This document shows, one piece after another, positions 7,823 through 14,931 of a stretch of DNA of 64,000 nt. The DNA lies in NCBI GenBank assembly GCA_029250605.1, contig JAQXEZ010000008.1, positions 111,770-175,769 of the forward strand. Direction: 5' to 3'. How positions within the stretch are numbered: the stretch's first letter is position 1; the number at the start of each line of letters is the position of its first letter. This DNA comes from Candidatus Thalassarchaeaceae archaeon. Lineage in GTDB: Archaea > Thermoplasmatota > Poseidoniia > Poseidoniales > Thalassarchaeaceae. The position numbers and the translations under genes are program-made. The notes below the pieces were generated by a model. That model was not told the origin of the DNA, made no database searches, and worked only from the letters and a program-made list of their open reading frames with translations.

Positions 7823-7995
7823 TAGTCTACCTCTATACGACCGTGCCTTGCATCGACCTCGTCCAACTGGTCCAATAGTTTTCGACAAGCTGTTCTAATT
7901 GAGTCTGCTAAGCTGACGAACTTCTTATCGTCACCTACGTGATTCCTGAGATCTTCGAGGAGTTCGTTTGGCATGTCGAGGCTGATTTTAGGCAT
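7822..7995 (-). CDS. ribbon-helix-helix transcriptional regulator (57 aa)
   Basis: Starts at ATG 7995 and ends one base into the folE start codon. MPKISLDMPNELLEDLRNHV gives the strand plus first helix of a CopG/MetJ-type ribbon-helix-helix protein, and FVSLADSIRTACRKLLDQL gives the second helix with the conserved S-x-x-D/E-x-I-R-x-A pattern. RHH proteins bind DNA as dimers through the N-terminal strand. It is the first gene of the folE-que operon and a multi-copy palindrome (8021-8053) overlaps its promoter, so it probably represses its own operon. The inducer or effector is unknown; there is no added ligand-binding domain. Confidence 0.85.
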   Translation of the reverse strand: MPKISLDMPNELLEDLRNHVGDDKKFVSLADSIRTACRKLLDQLDEVDARHGRIEVD

Positions 7996-8016
7996 GGCCC
8001 TGGACTAAGAGATATG

Positions 8017-8053
8017 GATATAATATTACTGGAGTAATAGTATGGTAATATTA
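8017..8053 (-). promoter_or_regulatory. promoter and palindromic operator of RHH-folE-que operon
   Basis: On the minus strand a TATA element (TTATATCC, 8017-8024) lies 22-29 bases before the regulator ATG, predicting a leaderless transcript. Directly upstream and partly overlapping it are three copies of a GTAATA half-site: a perfect 16-bp palindrome TATTACTGGAGTAATA (8024-8039) and 9-bp arms TAATATTAC (8021-8029) and GTAATATTA (8045-8053). Such closely spaced short inverted half-sites are what RHH dimers bind. Occupancy would block TBP/TFB. The repeats are seen directly; the regulator-operator link is inferred. Confidence 0.6.
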
Positions 8054-8350
8054 TCTCATACTTTCGACTTTCTCATCTAGGCCCGGGTATGCTTGATTGA
8101 GTGCTGCGGCTCTGTTCTTTAGGCTGTTTAGTTGCAAAGAAGCCTCATCCACTGTGATTCCCTGGGATAACAAGTTTAGGAGCAGGGAAAGACCCCCCTG
8201 GATCGTTCCGGCATCTAGAAATGCGTCATTGGATATTTCATCCGTTGCTCTTAGTACCTCAAGTGCGTCTCTAATGAAATCCCTCTCCATTTCGATATCC
8301 TCGATACTGGAGGGGTCTAAATCAGAAAATTTCTCCAATGAAGTAATCAT
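8051..8350 (-). CDS. small helical protein, unknown function
   Basis: A 99-residue protein from ATG 8350 (MITSLEKFSDLDPSSIEDIE); the frame is open to a TTG at 8401 inside the epimerase gene, which is less likely. It is acidic and predicted mostly helical, with a leucine-rich centre (GGLSLLLNLLSQGITVDEAS) and no cysteines, signal or membrane segment. It lies 34 bases downstream of the methylmalonyl-CoA epimerase gene on the same strand, so it may share that transcript. I do not recognise a family. Its end touches the outer arm of the neighbouring que operator. Confidence 0.55.
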   Translation of the reverse strand: MITSLEKFSDLDPSSIEDIEMERDFIRDALEVLRATDEISNDAFLDAGTIQGGLSLLLNLLSQGITVDEASLQLNSLKNRAAALNQAYPGLDEKVESMR

Positions 8351-8384
8351 AGTAATGCGAGATAGGGTGCCCTTTTGATGATTC

Positions 8385-8792
8385 TCACTTGGAAGATTCA
8401 ACTAATTCAATGAGCACCCCCCCGGCAGATGAAGGGTGGACAAAGGCGATTCGGTGACCGTCTGAACCAATGACTGGTTCTTCCGATACCATCCTGACCC
8501 CAATATCAATCAAATCGGAAATCATTGATTCAATGTCGACCACATCTATTGCAATCTGCTGAACACCCGGGCCTCTTCGTTCGATGAAACGGCCGACTGG
8601 TGTTTCCTTGGATAATGGCTCTAGCAGTTCTATTCGAGTATTACCTGTGCCTTGCAAGTATCTAATTTTGACGCCTTGCTCTTCGCTAATCGTGTCAACT
8701 GATTGAGAAAATCCTAATTTGGACCATAGTTCCCCTGATTCATCAAGCGAGGGTGTGGCTATTCCAATATGATTTACAGATCCTCCGGCCAT
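8385..8792 (-). CDS. mce: methylmalonyl-CoA epimerase
   Basis: A 135-residue glyoxalase/VOC-fold protein. Metal-ligand motifs are in place: VNHIGIATPSL (first His), the middle GVQQIAIDV strand and the final LIELVE with its Glu; the HPSSAGGVLIEL end is typical of methylmalonyl-CoA epimerase, which interconverts the (S) and (R) forms of methylmalonyl-CoA. The stop of the mutase large subunit is immediately upstream (the ATG here follows at 8792), so the two steps of propionate metabolism are made together. Confidence 0.93.
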   Translation of the reverse strand: MAGGSVNHIGIATPSLDESGELWSKLGFSQSVDTISEEQGVKIRYLQGTGNTRIELLEPLSKETPVGRFIERRGPGVQQIAIDVVDIESMISDLIDIGVRMVSEEPVIGSDGHRIAFVHPSSAGGVLIELVESSK

Positions 8793-10370
8793 TCAAACAC
8801 CACTTGGGGCGACCCATGTTCCGAACTCCTCCCTCAAAACACTGTTGACCTCTCCCACGGTTGCCTCTGCTTTGACAGCGGAAATTATTGGCGGCATTAC
8901 GTTGGACCCTTTTCTGCAGCACTGCCTCAGTTCTGATAGTGATTCGTTGACGGATTCAATGTTCCTGTTGGCCTTCATCTCAATTAATCGTGATATCTTT
9001 GAGTTTGCCTCGCTAGAGTCTAGAATGAGTCCTTCGAAAACTGGTTCTGTCTCGTCGACATGGGAATTTACGCCGACTACAAGCTCGCTCTTGTCCTCTA
9101 CGCTGCGAAGATGATCCCACGCGCTTTCATGGATCATTCTCTGTTGGAATCCGGCCTTAACGCACTCCATGGCCCCACCCATTTCCCCTATGTCATCAAT
9201 GATGGAACGGGCCTGATGGATCAGTTCATCGGTATTTTTCTCGACAGTCGAGGAACCCCCCAATGGATCCACGTGCCCGGTAATACCTAATTCCTCGGCG
9301 ATGATCTGTTGGGTGCGTAGTGCGAGGCGGGCAGAGTCTTCTGTTGGCAAACCCAACGCCTCATCAAAGCTATTTGTGTGAAGTGACTGAGTGCCGCCTA
9401 GTACTGCAGATAGTGCTTGATATGCCACTCTAATTGCATTGTTCTTTGGCTGTTGTGCTGTCAGTGTTACTCCAGAAGTCTGAGTATGGAACCTCAACTG
9501 TGACGATTTTGGATTGGTGGGTGAGAACTCTGCTTCTACCAGTTCGTACCACAACTGTCTTGCAGCCCTGAACTTACAAATTTCCTCGATGAAATCATTA
9601 TGACAAGCGAAGAAGAAGGACATTCTTGGTGCAAAATCATCTATCTTCATGCCGGACTCTATTGCCTTCCGGGAATAGAAAATCGCATTTGCTAATGTGA
9701 GTGCAATTTCCTGCGATGCTGTGCAACCAGCTTCCCTCATGTGATATCCACTTATTGAAATTGTATTCCACCTTGGAGCGTGCCTATTGCACCAAGACAT
9801 GAGATCTGTAGTCAATCGAATGGATGGTTCGGGGGGGAAGATGTATAGCCCCCTCGATATGTACTCCTTCAAAATGTCATTCTGAACTGTTCCAGATAAC
9901 TGATCTATGGGTATTCCTTGCTCATCCGCTACTGCAACATATAACGCAAGGAGAGTTGTTGCTGGTGCATTGATTGTCATTGATGTGGAGATAGAACCCA
10001 TATCAATTCCATAAAACAACTCCCTCATATCGTGGATGGAGTCAATTGAGACTCCCACCTTTCCAACCTCTCCCGAGGAAAGGTCGTCATCTGAATCGAG
10101 GCCTAGTTGAGTGGGTAGATCAAATGCTATCGAGATACCTGTCTGGCCGCTATCTAGTAATCTTTTGAAACGCTTGTTTGTATTACTAGGTGATGAAAAA
10201 CCGGCATACTGCCTCATGGTCCAAAGTCTGTCTCTATACATTCCTGGATGAATGCCCCGACGATATGGCGGCATCCCCGGGGAATTTTGAGATGCACCGT
10301 CGGTGCTGTCTATCGTTTCCACCACGTTATGTCCAGAGGGTTTCGACCCATGAACATTCTCAGTTTTCAC
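8793..10370 (-). CDS. mcmA1: methylmalonyl-CoA mutase, large (catalytic) subunit
   Basis: A 525-residue TIM-barrel subunit without the C-terminal cobalamin domain, the two-gene form common in archaea. The start of the core reads PYRRGIHPGMYRDRLWTMRQ, followed by QYAGF, which shapes the substrate channel, then ISIAFDLPTQLG, RLTTDLMSWC, ISGYHMREAG and GGTQSLHTNSFDEAL. It isomerises methylmalonyl-CoA to succinyl-CoA. Its cobalamin-binding partner is encoded far away (58742-59179), next to the chaperone MeaB. The start codon overlaps the upstream hypothetical gene by four bases (ATGA); mce follows directly. Confidence 0.97.
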   Translation of the reverse strand: MKTENVHGSKPSGHNVVETIDSTDGASQNSPGMPPYRRGIHPGMYRDRLWTMRQYAGFSSPSNTNKRFKRLLDSGQTGISIAFDLPTQLGLDSDDDLSSGEVGKVGVSIDSIHDMRELFYGIDMGSISTSMTINAPATTLLALYVAVADEQGIPIDQLSGTVQNDILKEYISRGLYIFPPEPSIRLTTDLMSWCNRHAPRWNTISISGYHMREAGCTASQEIALTLANAIFYSRKAIESGMKIDDFAPRMSFFFACHNDFIEEICKFRAARQLWYELVEAEFSPTNPKSSQLRFHTQTSGVTLTAQQPKNNAIRVAYQALSAVLGGTQSLHTNSFDEALGLPTEDSARLALRTQQIIAEELGITGHVDPLGGSSTVEKNTDELIHQARSIIDDIGEMGGAMECVKAGFQQRMIHESAWDHLRSVEDKSELVVGVNSHVDETEPVFEGLILDSSEANSKISRLIEMKANRNIESVNESLSELRQCCRKGSNVMPPIISAVKAEATVGEVNSVLREEFGTWVAPSGV

Positions 10371-11266
10371 CTTCGGACGGTGTATCCATCAACGATCTTT
10401 TCCAGGGATGACATTTGGTCGTCGTCGATTATTCCCTCGTTAAGTTTCTCCACGAGGAATTCCTTAGCCTCCTTCGTAGTTTGCCTTTCTCCCCGAGCCC
10501 AAATAGTGGCAAGGAGATTAGAACGATGCTCTTCGTCAATTCCAATCTCCAATAGTAGTCCGCGCATTTCGTACTTATACTCCATATGTCTACTTCTATC
10601 CAGTCTCCGGGCTCTATTTGCTGGTTGATACGATGAGTTCTTGTTTCTGAACTTCCTCTGAGGCTTCTTTGGAGTTTCTTTAGGGGTTTTTGGCTTTGCT
10701 TGGGTCTTCTTCAGAGTTTTTGCTTCTTCTGCCGCAATGGAAGCTTTGATCATACTATCCTGAATAATCTGTCTAGCCTTCATACTCTTGCCCTGTAAAT
10801 CCTCACCAGGTGTTTTTTCGGATGGTTGAACTGGTTTCTTATCCAGGCCGATGTCTTTCCTTGAGCTATCGCCTAGAGTCTTATCCTGTATAATATCCAG
10901 ATTTTCTTTTTCTTCAAAGTTTGTTTGCTGAGTTTCTACAGATTGAGGCTCTTCAATGAGTGGTGCCTCGACAACAGATGGCTCCTCAACGACTGGTGCT
11001 TTGTCTTCTGTTTCAGTAATAACTTCTATGAGGGGGTTTTCTGGTTTAATTGCCTTCTCTGCCTTTGGCTTGGCACCGGGAACCGATGGCGGAGGGGCAA
11101 TCTGAGATCTCACTCTGGGGGTCTTTGCTTGAGATGAGTTTGTTGGTTTGGACTTCTGAGTGGTTTGGGGAACGGACCCGAAAACATTCTTTGGGGCAGC
11201 CTTCGTCCTACGTCTCCTCTGCACTGTCCAATCAATCCTCAAACTTCCGGCCGGACTGGCTCTCAT
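10367..11266 (-). CDS. low-complexity protein with basic/acidic disordered body and helical C-terminus
   Basis: 299 residues of unknown family. The first 220 residues are rich in Lys, Pro, Glu, Thr and Gln with runs such as KTQAKPKTPKETPKKPQRKF, and look disordered. The last 75 residues (from about MEYKYEMRGLLLEIGI) look folded and helical: GIDEEHRSNLLATIWARGER followed by EAKEFLVEKLNEG. That domain may be a small helical nucleic-acid or protein-binding module, but no motif decides it. It starts 15 bases downstream of kae1 and overlaps the mutase gene by four bases, so a kae1-hypothetical-mcmA1-mce transcript is likely. Confidence 0.65.
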   Translation of the reverse strand: MRASPAGSLRIDWTVQRRRRTKAAPKNVFGSVPQTTQKSKPTNSSQAKTPRVRSQIAPPPSVPGAKPKAEKAIKPENPLIEVITETEDKAPVVEEPSVVEAPLIEEPQSVETQQTNFEEKENLDIIQDKTLGDSSRKDIGLDKKPVQPSEKTPGEDLQGKSMKARQIIQDSMIKASIAAEEAKTLKKTQAKPKTPKETPKKPQRKFRNKNSSYQPANRARRLDRSRHMEYKYEMRGLLLEIGIDEEHRSNLLATIWARGERQTTKEAKEFLVEKLNEGIIDDDQMSSLEKIVDGYTVRR

Positions 11267-11281
11267 AAGAGTTCGTTATTT

Positions 11282-12289
11282 TTATTGCCATACCACAGCA
11301 GTGTTGTCGGTTCTGAGAGTTGGATCGATAGCGCTATCCATGATCTTTGTTTCTATGCCACATTCAAGCATTCTCCGTCCTAGCTCTGCAATCATTGTTC
11401 CATTATCAATACAGAATGGCTTCTCTGGCCAAAAACAATTGGCACCCCTCTCATCACACATAATTTTACTCATTTCTCTGAGTCTATCATTACAAGCGAC
11501 ACCTCCACCGAGTAATAATTCAGTTTTTCCTGTGTGTGCCAAGGCCCTTTCAGCAACTTCGACACACGTTGCAAACGAATGCTCCTGTAGCGACCAACAC
11601 ACTTGCTCTAGTGATAATCCCTCAGATATCTTTTGAGTTGCAGAAGTAAGCATTCCCGAGAATGCTAGATCCATGCCATGCACACCATATGGTAGATACG
11701 CCTCGTCGAGGGACTTGGGGCCATTCTTCAAATGCTCCAGTGCTAGTTGTTCAATTTTCGGACCACCTGGAAAGGGCATACCCTGATTCCTTGCAAACTT
11801 ATCCAACATGTTTCCTATTCCGATATCCAATGTCTCGCCGAGAACACGATATCTTCCATCTGCTCTTGCTATTACCTGAGTATTACCTCCGCTAACATAT
11901 AGTAAAACTGGGTCGATGCAGCCTGTTTGATTCCTCCCAACTTCTATGTGTGCAACACAATGATTTACACCCAGAAGTGGTACTGAAAGCCTAGTTGCAA
12001 GAGTTCTAGCTACAGAGGCCCCCACACGGAGGCATGGCCCTAGGCCAGGGCCTTGGCTAAATGCTACTGCAACTATCGAATCCCAAGAAAAATCCTCATT
12101 GCTTGAGAGCTTTTTGAGTAGTTCGGATGTTGACTCAGAGTGATGATCTGCAGCTTCTCGAGGGTGTATCCCCCCCTCTTCTGGGCGGAATAGTGATGAA
12201 AAAGATGGAAAAAGTTCACCTTCGGTACTAACACTACCGAATGAAAAGGTGTGGGCGGTACTTTCGATTCCTAAGATAATGCCCTCCAT
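11282..12289 (-). CDS. kae1: KEOPS subunit Kae1, tRNA threonylcarbamoyladenosine transferase
   Basis: About 335 residues starting at ATG 12289 (MEGIILGIESTAHTFSFG), the family-like N-terminus; ATG 12301 and TTG 12319 are in frame upstream. ASKHA-fold motifs: GIESTAHT phosphate loop, the metal-binding pair H-x-x-x-H in NHCVAHIEVGR, LYVSGGNTQVIA, PGGPKIEQLA and LLLGGGVACNDRL. Kae1 transfers the threonylcarbamoyl group to A37 of ANN-decoding tRNAs with Bud32, Cgi121 and Pcc1; the Bud32 kinase is not fused here, unlike in several euryarchaea. hutI starts divergently about 50 bases away. Confidence 0.95.
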   Translation of the reverse strand: MEGIILGIESTAHTFSFGSVSTEGELFPSFSSLFRPEEGGIHPREAADHHSESTSELLKKLSSNEDFSWDSIVAVAFSQGPGLGPCLRVGASVARTLATRLSVPLLGVNHCVAHIEVGRNQTGCIDPVLLYVSGGNTQVIARADGRYRVLGETLDIGIGNMLDKFARNQGMPFPGGPKIEQLALEHLKNGPKSLDEAYLPYGVHGMDLAFSGMLTSATQKISEGLSLEQVCWSLQEHSFATCVEVAERALAHTGKTELLLGGGVACNDRLREMSKIMCDERGANCFWPEKPFCIDNGTMIAELGRRMLECGIETKIMDSAIDPTLRTDNTAVVWQ

Positions 12290-12340
12290 GAGGTCCCCCA
12301 TGGGCGCGAGTTCTTTCAACTATCGGAATGTCCAGACATC

Positions 12341-13636
12341 ATGAGGACCCTGTTGTACAACTGTGGCGAGGTTGCACATCTTTCTACCGGGGATGACGAA
12401 TTCCCCCTATCTGGAGATAGGATGGTTGATCGCGAGTCTCTAATTTTCCCCCCGGGAATGGGAATTCTCATTGATTCCGGCAAGATTCTGGAAATTAGTC
12501 CAATGCAAGAGATAGTTGCAGAGTTCGCACCGTGGTACCCAGCAAAGATTGAGCATGGAGGGACGAAAGTAGTTGATGTCGGCGGAATGTCCGTCGTACC
12601 TGGTTTCGTTGACAGTCATACGCATCTAGTATGGTCTGGCGATAGGTCAAATGAGCTGGCCTTGAGAAATTCAGGCAAGTCATACAAAGAAATTTCACGA
12701 ATTGGGGGTGGAATTATGAAGACTGTGAATAGTACTCGAAGCTCTCCGCAAGAGCAACTTGTTGAAAGTGGCCTCAGACGATTGGATTCAGCGTTGAAAA
12801 ACGGGACTACTACGATGGAGGCAAAGAGCGGCTATGGATTAGATTTGGACTCGGAAGTAAAGCTTCTGGAAGCAATTTCTGTAATTGACAGGTCATCCCC
12901 CTGTGACGTTAGCGCCACTTGGTTAGGAGCACATGACTTCCCCAAGGAGATGACTAAGAATGAGTACGTAGAACACCTCATCACTGATCAATTGCCGGTT
13001 ATTTCTGAGTTGTCCTTGGCAAAATGGGTAGATGTGTTTTGTGAAGAAGGTTGGTTCACCAATGAACAAACTGAGGAAATAGTGTCCGCATCGAAGTCTT
13101 TTGGACTGAAATCGAGGCTCCATGTTGATGAGTTTGTTGATAGTGGTGGACTACAATTAGCATCAGAGTTAGGATCCGTTAGTGCCGACCATGTAGCCTG
13201 CTCAAATGATGATGCCAGAATTAGTGCTGCTGAATCTGGTACAGTCCAGACATTTCTTCCGGGGACTCCGTATGTCTTAGGAAAGAGTCTGGATCTTCCA
13301 ATTATGAAATGCATAGAGGAGGATTGGCCATTCTCATTTGCAACTGATTTCAATCCAAATTGCCCAATTACATCTCTCCCTTTGATAGGGAGCTTAGTAA
13401 CTCACAGGATTGGAATAGACCCTATTACTGCTCTTGCCGCAGTCACCAGGAACCCAGCAACGACAATGTTCCAAGATACTGGAGAAGTTAGAGGAGTTAT
13501 TTCAGAAGGGGTAATTGCCGACTTGAATGTTTTATGGTCGCCATCTGCTGACTCATGGTGCCAAACACCGGGGACATCGCCGGTCAGGTATACTTTCAAA
13601 AATGGAGATATTGTAAATTCTAATAATGTGTACTGA
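12341..13636 (+). CDS. hutI: imidazolonepropionase HutI
   Basis: A 431-residue amidohydrolase. The metal motif PGFVDSHTHLVWSGDR, then KSGYGLDLDSEVKLL, the WLGAHDFP histidine and HVDEFVDSGG are the ordered HutI signatures; ATDFNPNCPITSLP near the C-terminus carries the last metal-site Asp. It opens the imidazolone ring to N-formiminoglutamate, the third step of histidine degradation. The gene stands alone on the plus strand, divergent from kae1, while the other hut genes run on the minus strand 1.3-6.5 kb away. An AT-rich, T-tract region follows the stop. Confidence 0.97.
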   Translation: MRTLLYNCGEVAHLSTGDDEFPLSGDRMVDRESLIFPPGMGILIDSGKILEISPMQEIVAEFAPWYPAKIEHGGTKVVDVGGMSVVPGFVDSHTHLVWSGDRSNELALRNSGKSYKEISRIGGGIMKTVNSTRSSPQEQLVESGLRRLDSALKNGTTTMEAKSGYGLDLDSEVKLLEAISVIDRSSPCDVSATWLGAHDFPKEMTKNEYVEHLITDQLPVISELSLAKWVDVFCEEGWFTNEQTEEIVSASKSFGLKSRLHVDEFVDSGGLQLASELGSVSADHVACSNDDARISAAESGTVQTFLPGTPYVLGKSLDLPIMKCIEEDWPFSFATDFNPNCPITSLPLIGSLVTHRIGIDPITALAAVTRNPATTMFQDTGEVRGVISEGVIADLNVLWSPSADSWCQTPGTSPVRYTFKNGDIVNSNNVY

Positions 13637-13675
13637 TTCTACTAGTGATAAGTTGTGAATTTTATTCAATGTATT

Positions 13676-13704
13676 ATATTTTTCAATAATTTATTTTTAA
13701 TTTC
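13676..13704 (+). terminator. T-rich termination region after hutI
   Basis: Forty bases after the hutI stop the plus strand carries two T-tracts (ATATTTTTC and TTATTTTTAATTT). Archaeal RNA polymerase terminates at such U-runs without needing a hairpin, so this is a plausible hutI terminator. The rest of the 267-base gap up to 13903 is AT-rich, with a palindrome at 13758-13777 and no convincing gene. Confidence 0.45.
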
Positions 13705-13757
13705 CTATCATCCTAAGTTCAATAGCAAATTGTATGAAAAATCCGCTTGTTTTGGGA

Positions 13758-13777
13758 CTGATAACCTACGTTATCAG
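13758..13777. repeat. perfect inverted repeat, 8-bp arms
   Basis: CTGATAAC-CTAC-GTTATCAG is a perfect 8-bp-arm palindrome in the gap between hutI and the DUF5679 gene. It could be an operator upstream of the DUF5679 promoter (a TATA-like TGCATAAAA lies at about 13848) or an RNA hairpin. No other copy was noticed in the window. Confidence 0.5.
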
Positions 13778-13903
13778 AAATTGATTTCACTGGAAGAAGC
13801 TAAGATGACTCGCAGTACTGCGTTTATTGAAAAATGTGGATAATTTGCATAAAACCCCCTACTAAATGTGAAATGTTGAAGGCATGAGTCTAGTGGAGAG
13901 TGT

Positions 13904-14059
13904 ATGGCTCTGGAATACAGTGGGTTCTGTATGAAATGCAAAACATACGTTTCGATCAATGGTCCGAAGGAGATCGTGATGAGCAATGGCAGAACACGAG
14001 TTGCAGGAGAATGTTCCAACCAAGGTTGTGGTGGTCGCATCTCCAAGATTGTATCATAG
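13904..14059 (+). CDS. DUF5679-like small zinc-ribbon protein
   Basis: A 51-residue protein from ATG 13904 (MALEYSGFCMKCKTYVSING), ending CSNQGCGGRISKIVS. The pattern CxxC, about 25 residues with a strand of R-T-R-x-x-x-G, then CxxxGC is that of the small archaeal DUF5679 zinc ribbons. Probably binds one zinc; function unknown, perhaps RNA or DNA related. Its length places it below many gene-calling thresholds. tRNA-Val lies 45 bases downstream on the same strand. Confidence 0.75.
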   Translation: MALEYSGFCMKCKTYVSINGPKEIVMSNGRTRVAGECSNQGCGGRISKIVS

Positions 14060-14104
14060 CTGTTCAGAATGATTCTTGAGTGAATGGCAATTCGAAGGAG
14101 GGCC

Positions 14105-14180
14105 GGGCTCGTGGTCTAGGGGTTATGACGTCGCCTTGACATGGCGAAGATCGCAGGTTCAATTCCTGCCGAGCCCACCA
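14105..14180 (+). tRNA. tRNA-Val (GAC anticodon), CCA encoded
   Basis: The acceptor arm GGGCTCG pairs with CGAGCCC, the anticodon stem CGCC/GGCG encloses the loop TTGACAT giving anticodon GAC (valine), and the T-arm contains GGTTCAATTCC. The 3' CCA is encoded in the genome (14178-14180). No intron is present. Folding was done by eye. Confidence 0.95.
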
Positions 14181-14204
14181 ATAGATTTGATTCTATTAAT
14201 AGTA

Positions 14205-14909
14205 TTATTCAAAATCATAAGATACTCGTAGACGGCCCTTGCCCTTGTTCTTCTTGCCCAGGAACCTTACTCGAGGAATTTGGGAAGTGTTTGAAACGTG
14301 AGTTCCGGCACAAGGGCACAGATCGACCCCTTCAACTTCCACGACTCTGAGATGCGTGATTGAAGTTGGAATTCTATGCATAAACTTGGTGTGTCTCATT
14401 TGGTCGTGCATCAAAATCTTCTCCCTTTCCCATTCGTGAACATTCACTGGAATATTTGATGAAAGTACAGAGTTTACAGTCTCGATCAGATCTTCTGGAT
14501 TGAAAACCTCCTTGTCATCGAAGAGTAGGTCGACTCTAGATTGTTCGGCTCCAATTTGGTTTCCCACCGTCTCGCAGCCCCACAAATCTTCGGCTAGAGC
14601 TGAGAAAATATGCTGTGCTGTGTGCATCATTGAATGGCTATTCCGCCTCAACACGTCAATCTCGCATGATACTTCCTGGCCTTTTCTGAACATCTCAATT
14701 TCCTCAACTGGATGAAGGATCATTTCCCCTGACAGTACCTCGTTCAATACAGCTGAGTTTCCATCCCCCAGTCTAATCATGCCTGTATCTCCAGGCTGCC
14801 CTCCGCCTCTGGGATAGCAATGTGTTTCTTCCAGAAAAAGTGAGTCCTCTTTTATTTCGACTACTCTGGTTGTAAACGGCGGTGGATCTGTGCCAGGATG
14901 CCTTTGCAT
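14205..14909 (-). CDS. alaX: alanyl-tRNA editing protein AlaX
   Basis: About 234 residues from ATG 14909 (a TTG at 14915 is also in frame). The editing-site zinc ligands of the AlaRS/ThrRS second-additional-domain fold are present: H-x-x-x-H in MMHTAQHIFSAL and C-x-x-x-H in CPCAGTHVSNTSQI. The N-terminal TRVVEIKEDSLFLEETHCYP-type barrel with RGGGQPGDTG identifies the longer AlaX-M form, which hydrolyses Ser-tRNA(Ala) or Gly-tRNA(Ala). It follows hutH by 22 bases on the same strand and may be cotranscribed with the hut genes. It converges on tRNA-Val. Confidence 0.95.
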   Translation of the reverse strand: MQRHPGTDPPPFTTRVVEIKEDSLFLEETHCYPRGGGQPGDTGMIRLGDGNSAVLNEVLSGEMILHPVEEIEMFRKGQEVSCEIDVLRRNSHSMMHTAQHIFSALAEDLWGCETVGNQIGAEQSRVDLLFDDKEVFNPEDLIETVNSVLSSNIPVNVHEWEREKILMHDQMRHTKFMHRIPTSITHLRVVEVEGVDLCPCAGTHVSNTSQIPRVRFLGKKNKGKGRLRVSYDFE

Positions 14910-14931
14910 GTGCAATTTTTCTTGAATAATA

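Noticed and set aside
13655-13843. 62-codon plus-strand frame after hutI
   Set aside because: AT-rich, low-complexity translation across T-tracts and a palindrome, with no family pattern or ribosome-binding sequence; treated as noncoding.
14193-14202. CTATTAATAG palindrome between tRNA-Val and alaX
   Set aside because: Only a short AT-only self-complementary sequence, expected by chance in AT-rich DNA; not followed by a clear T-run.
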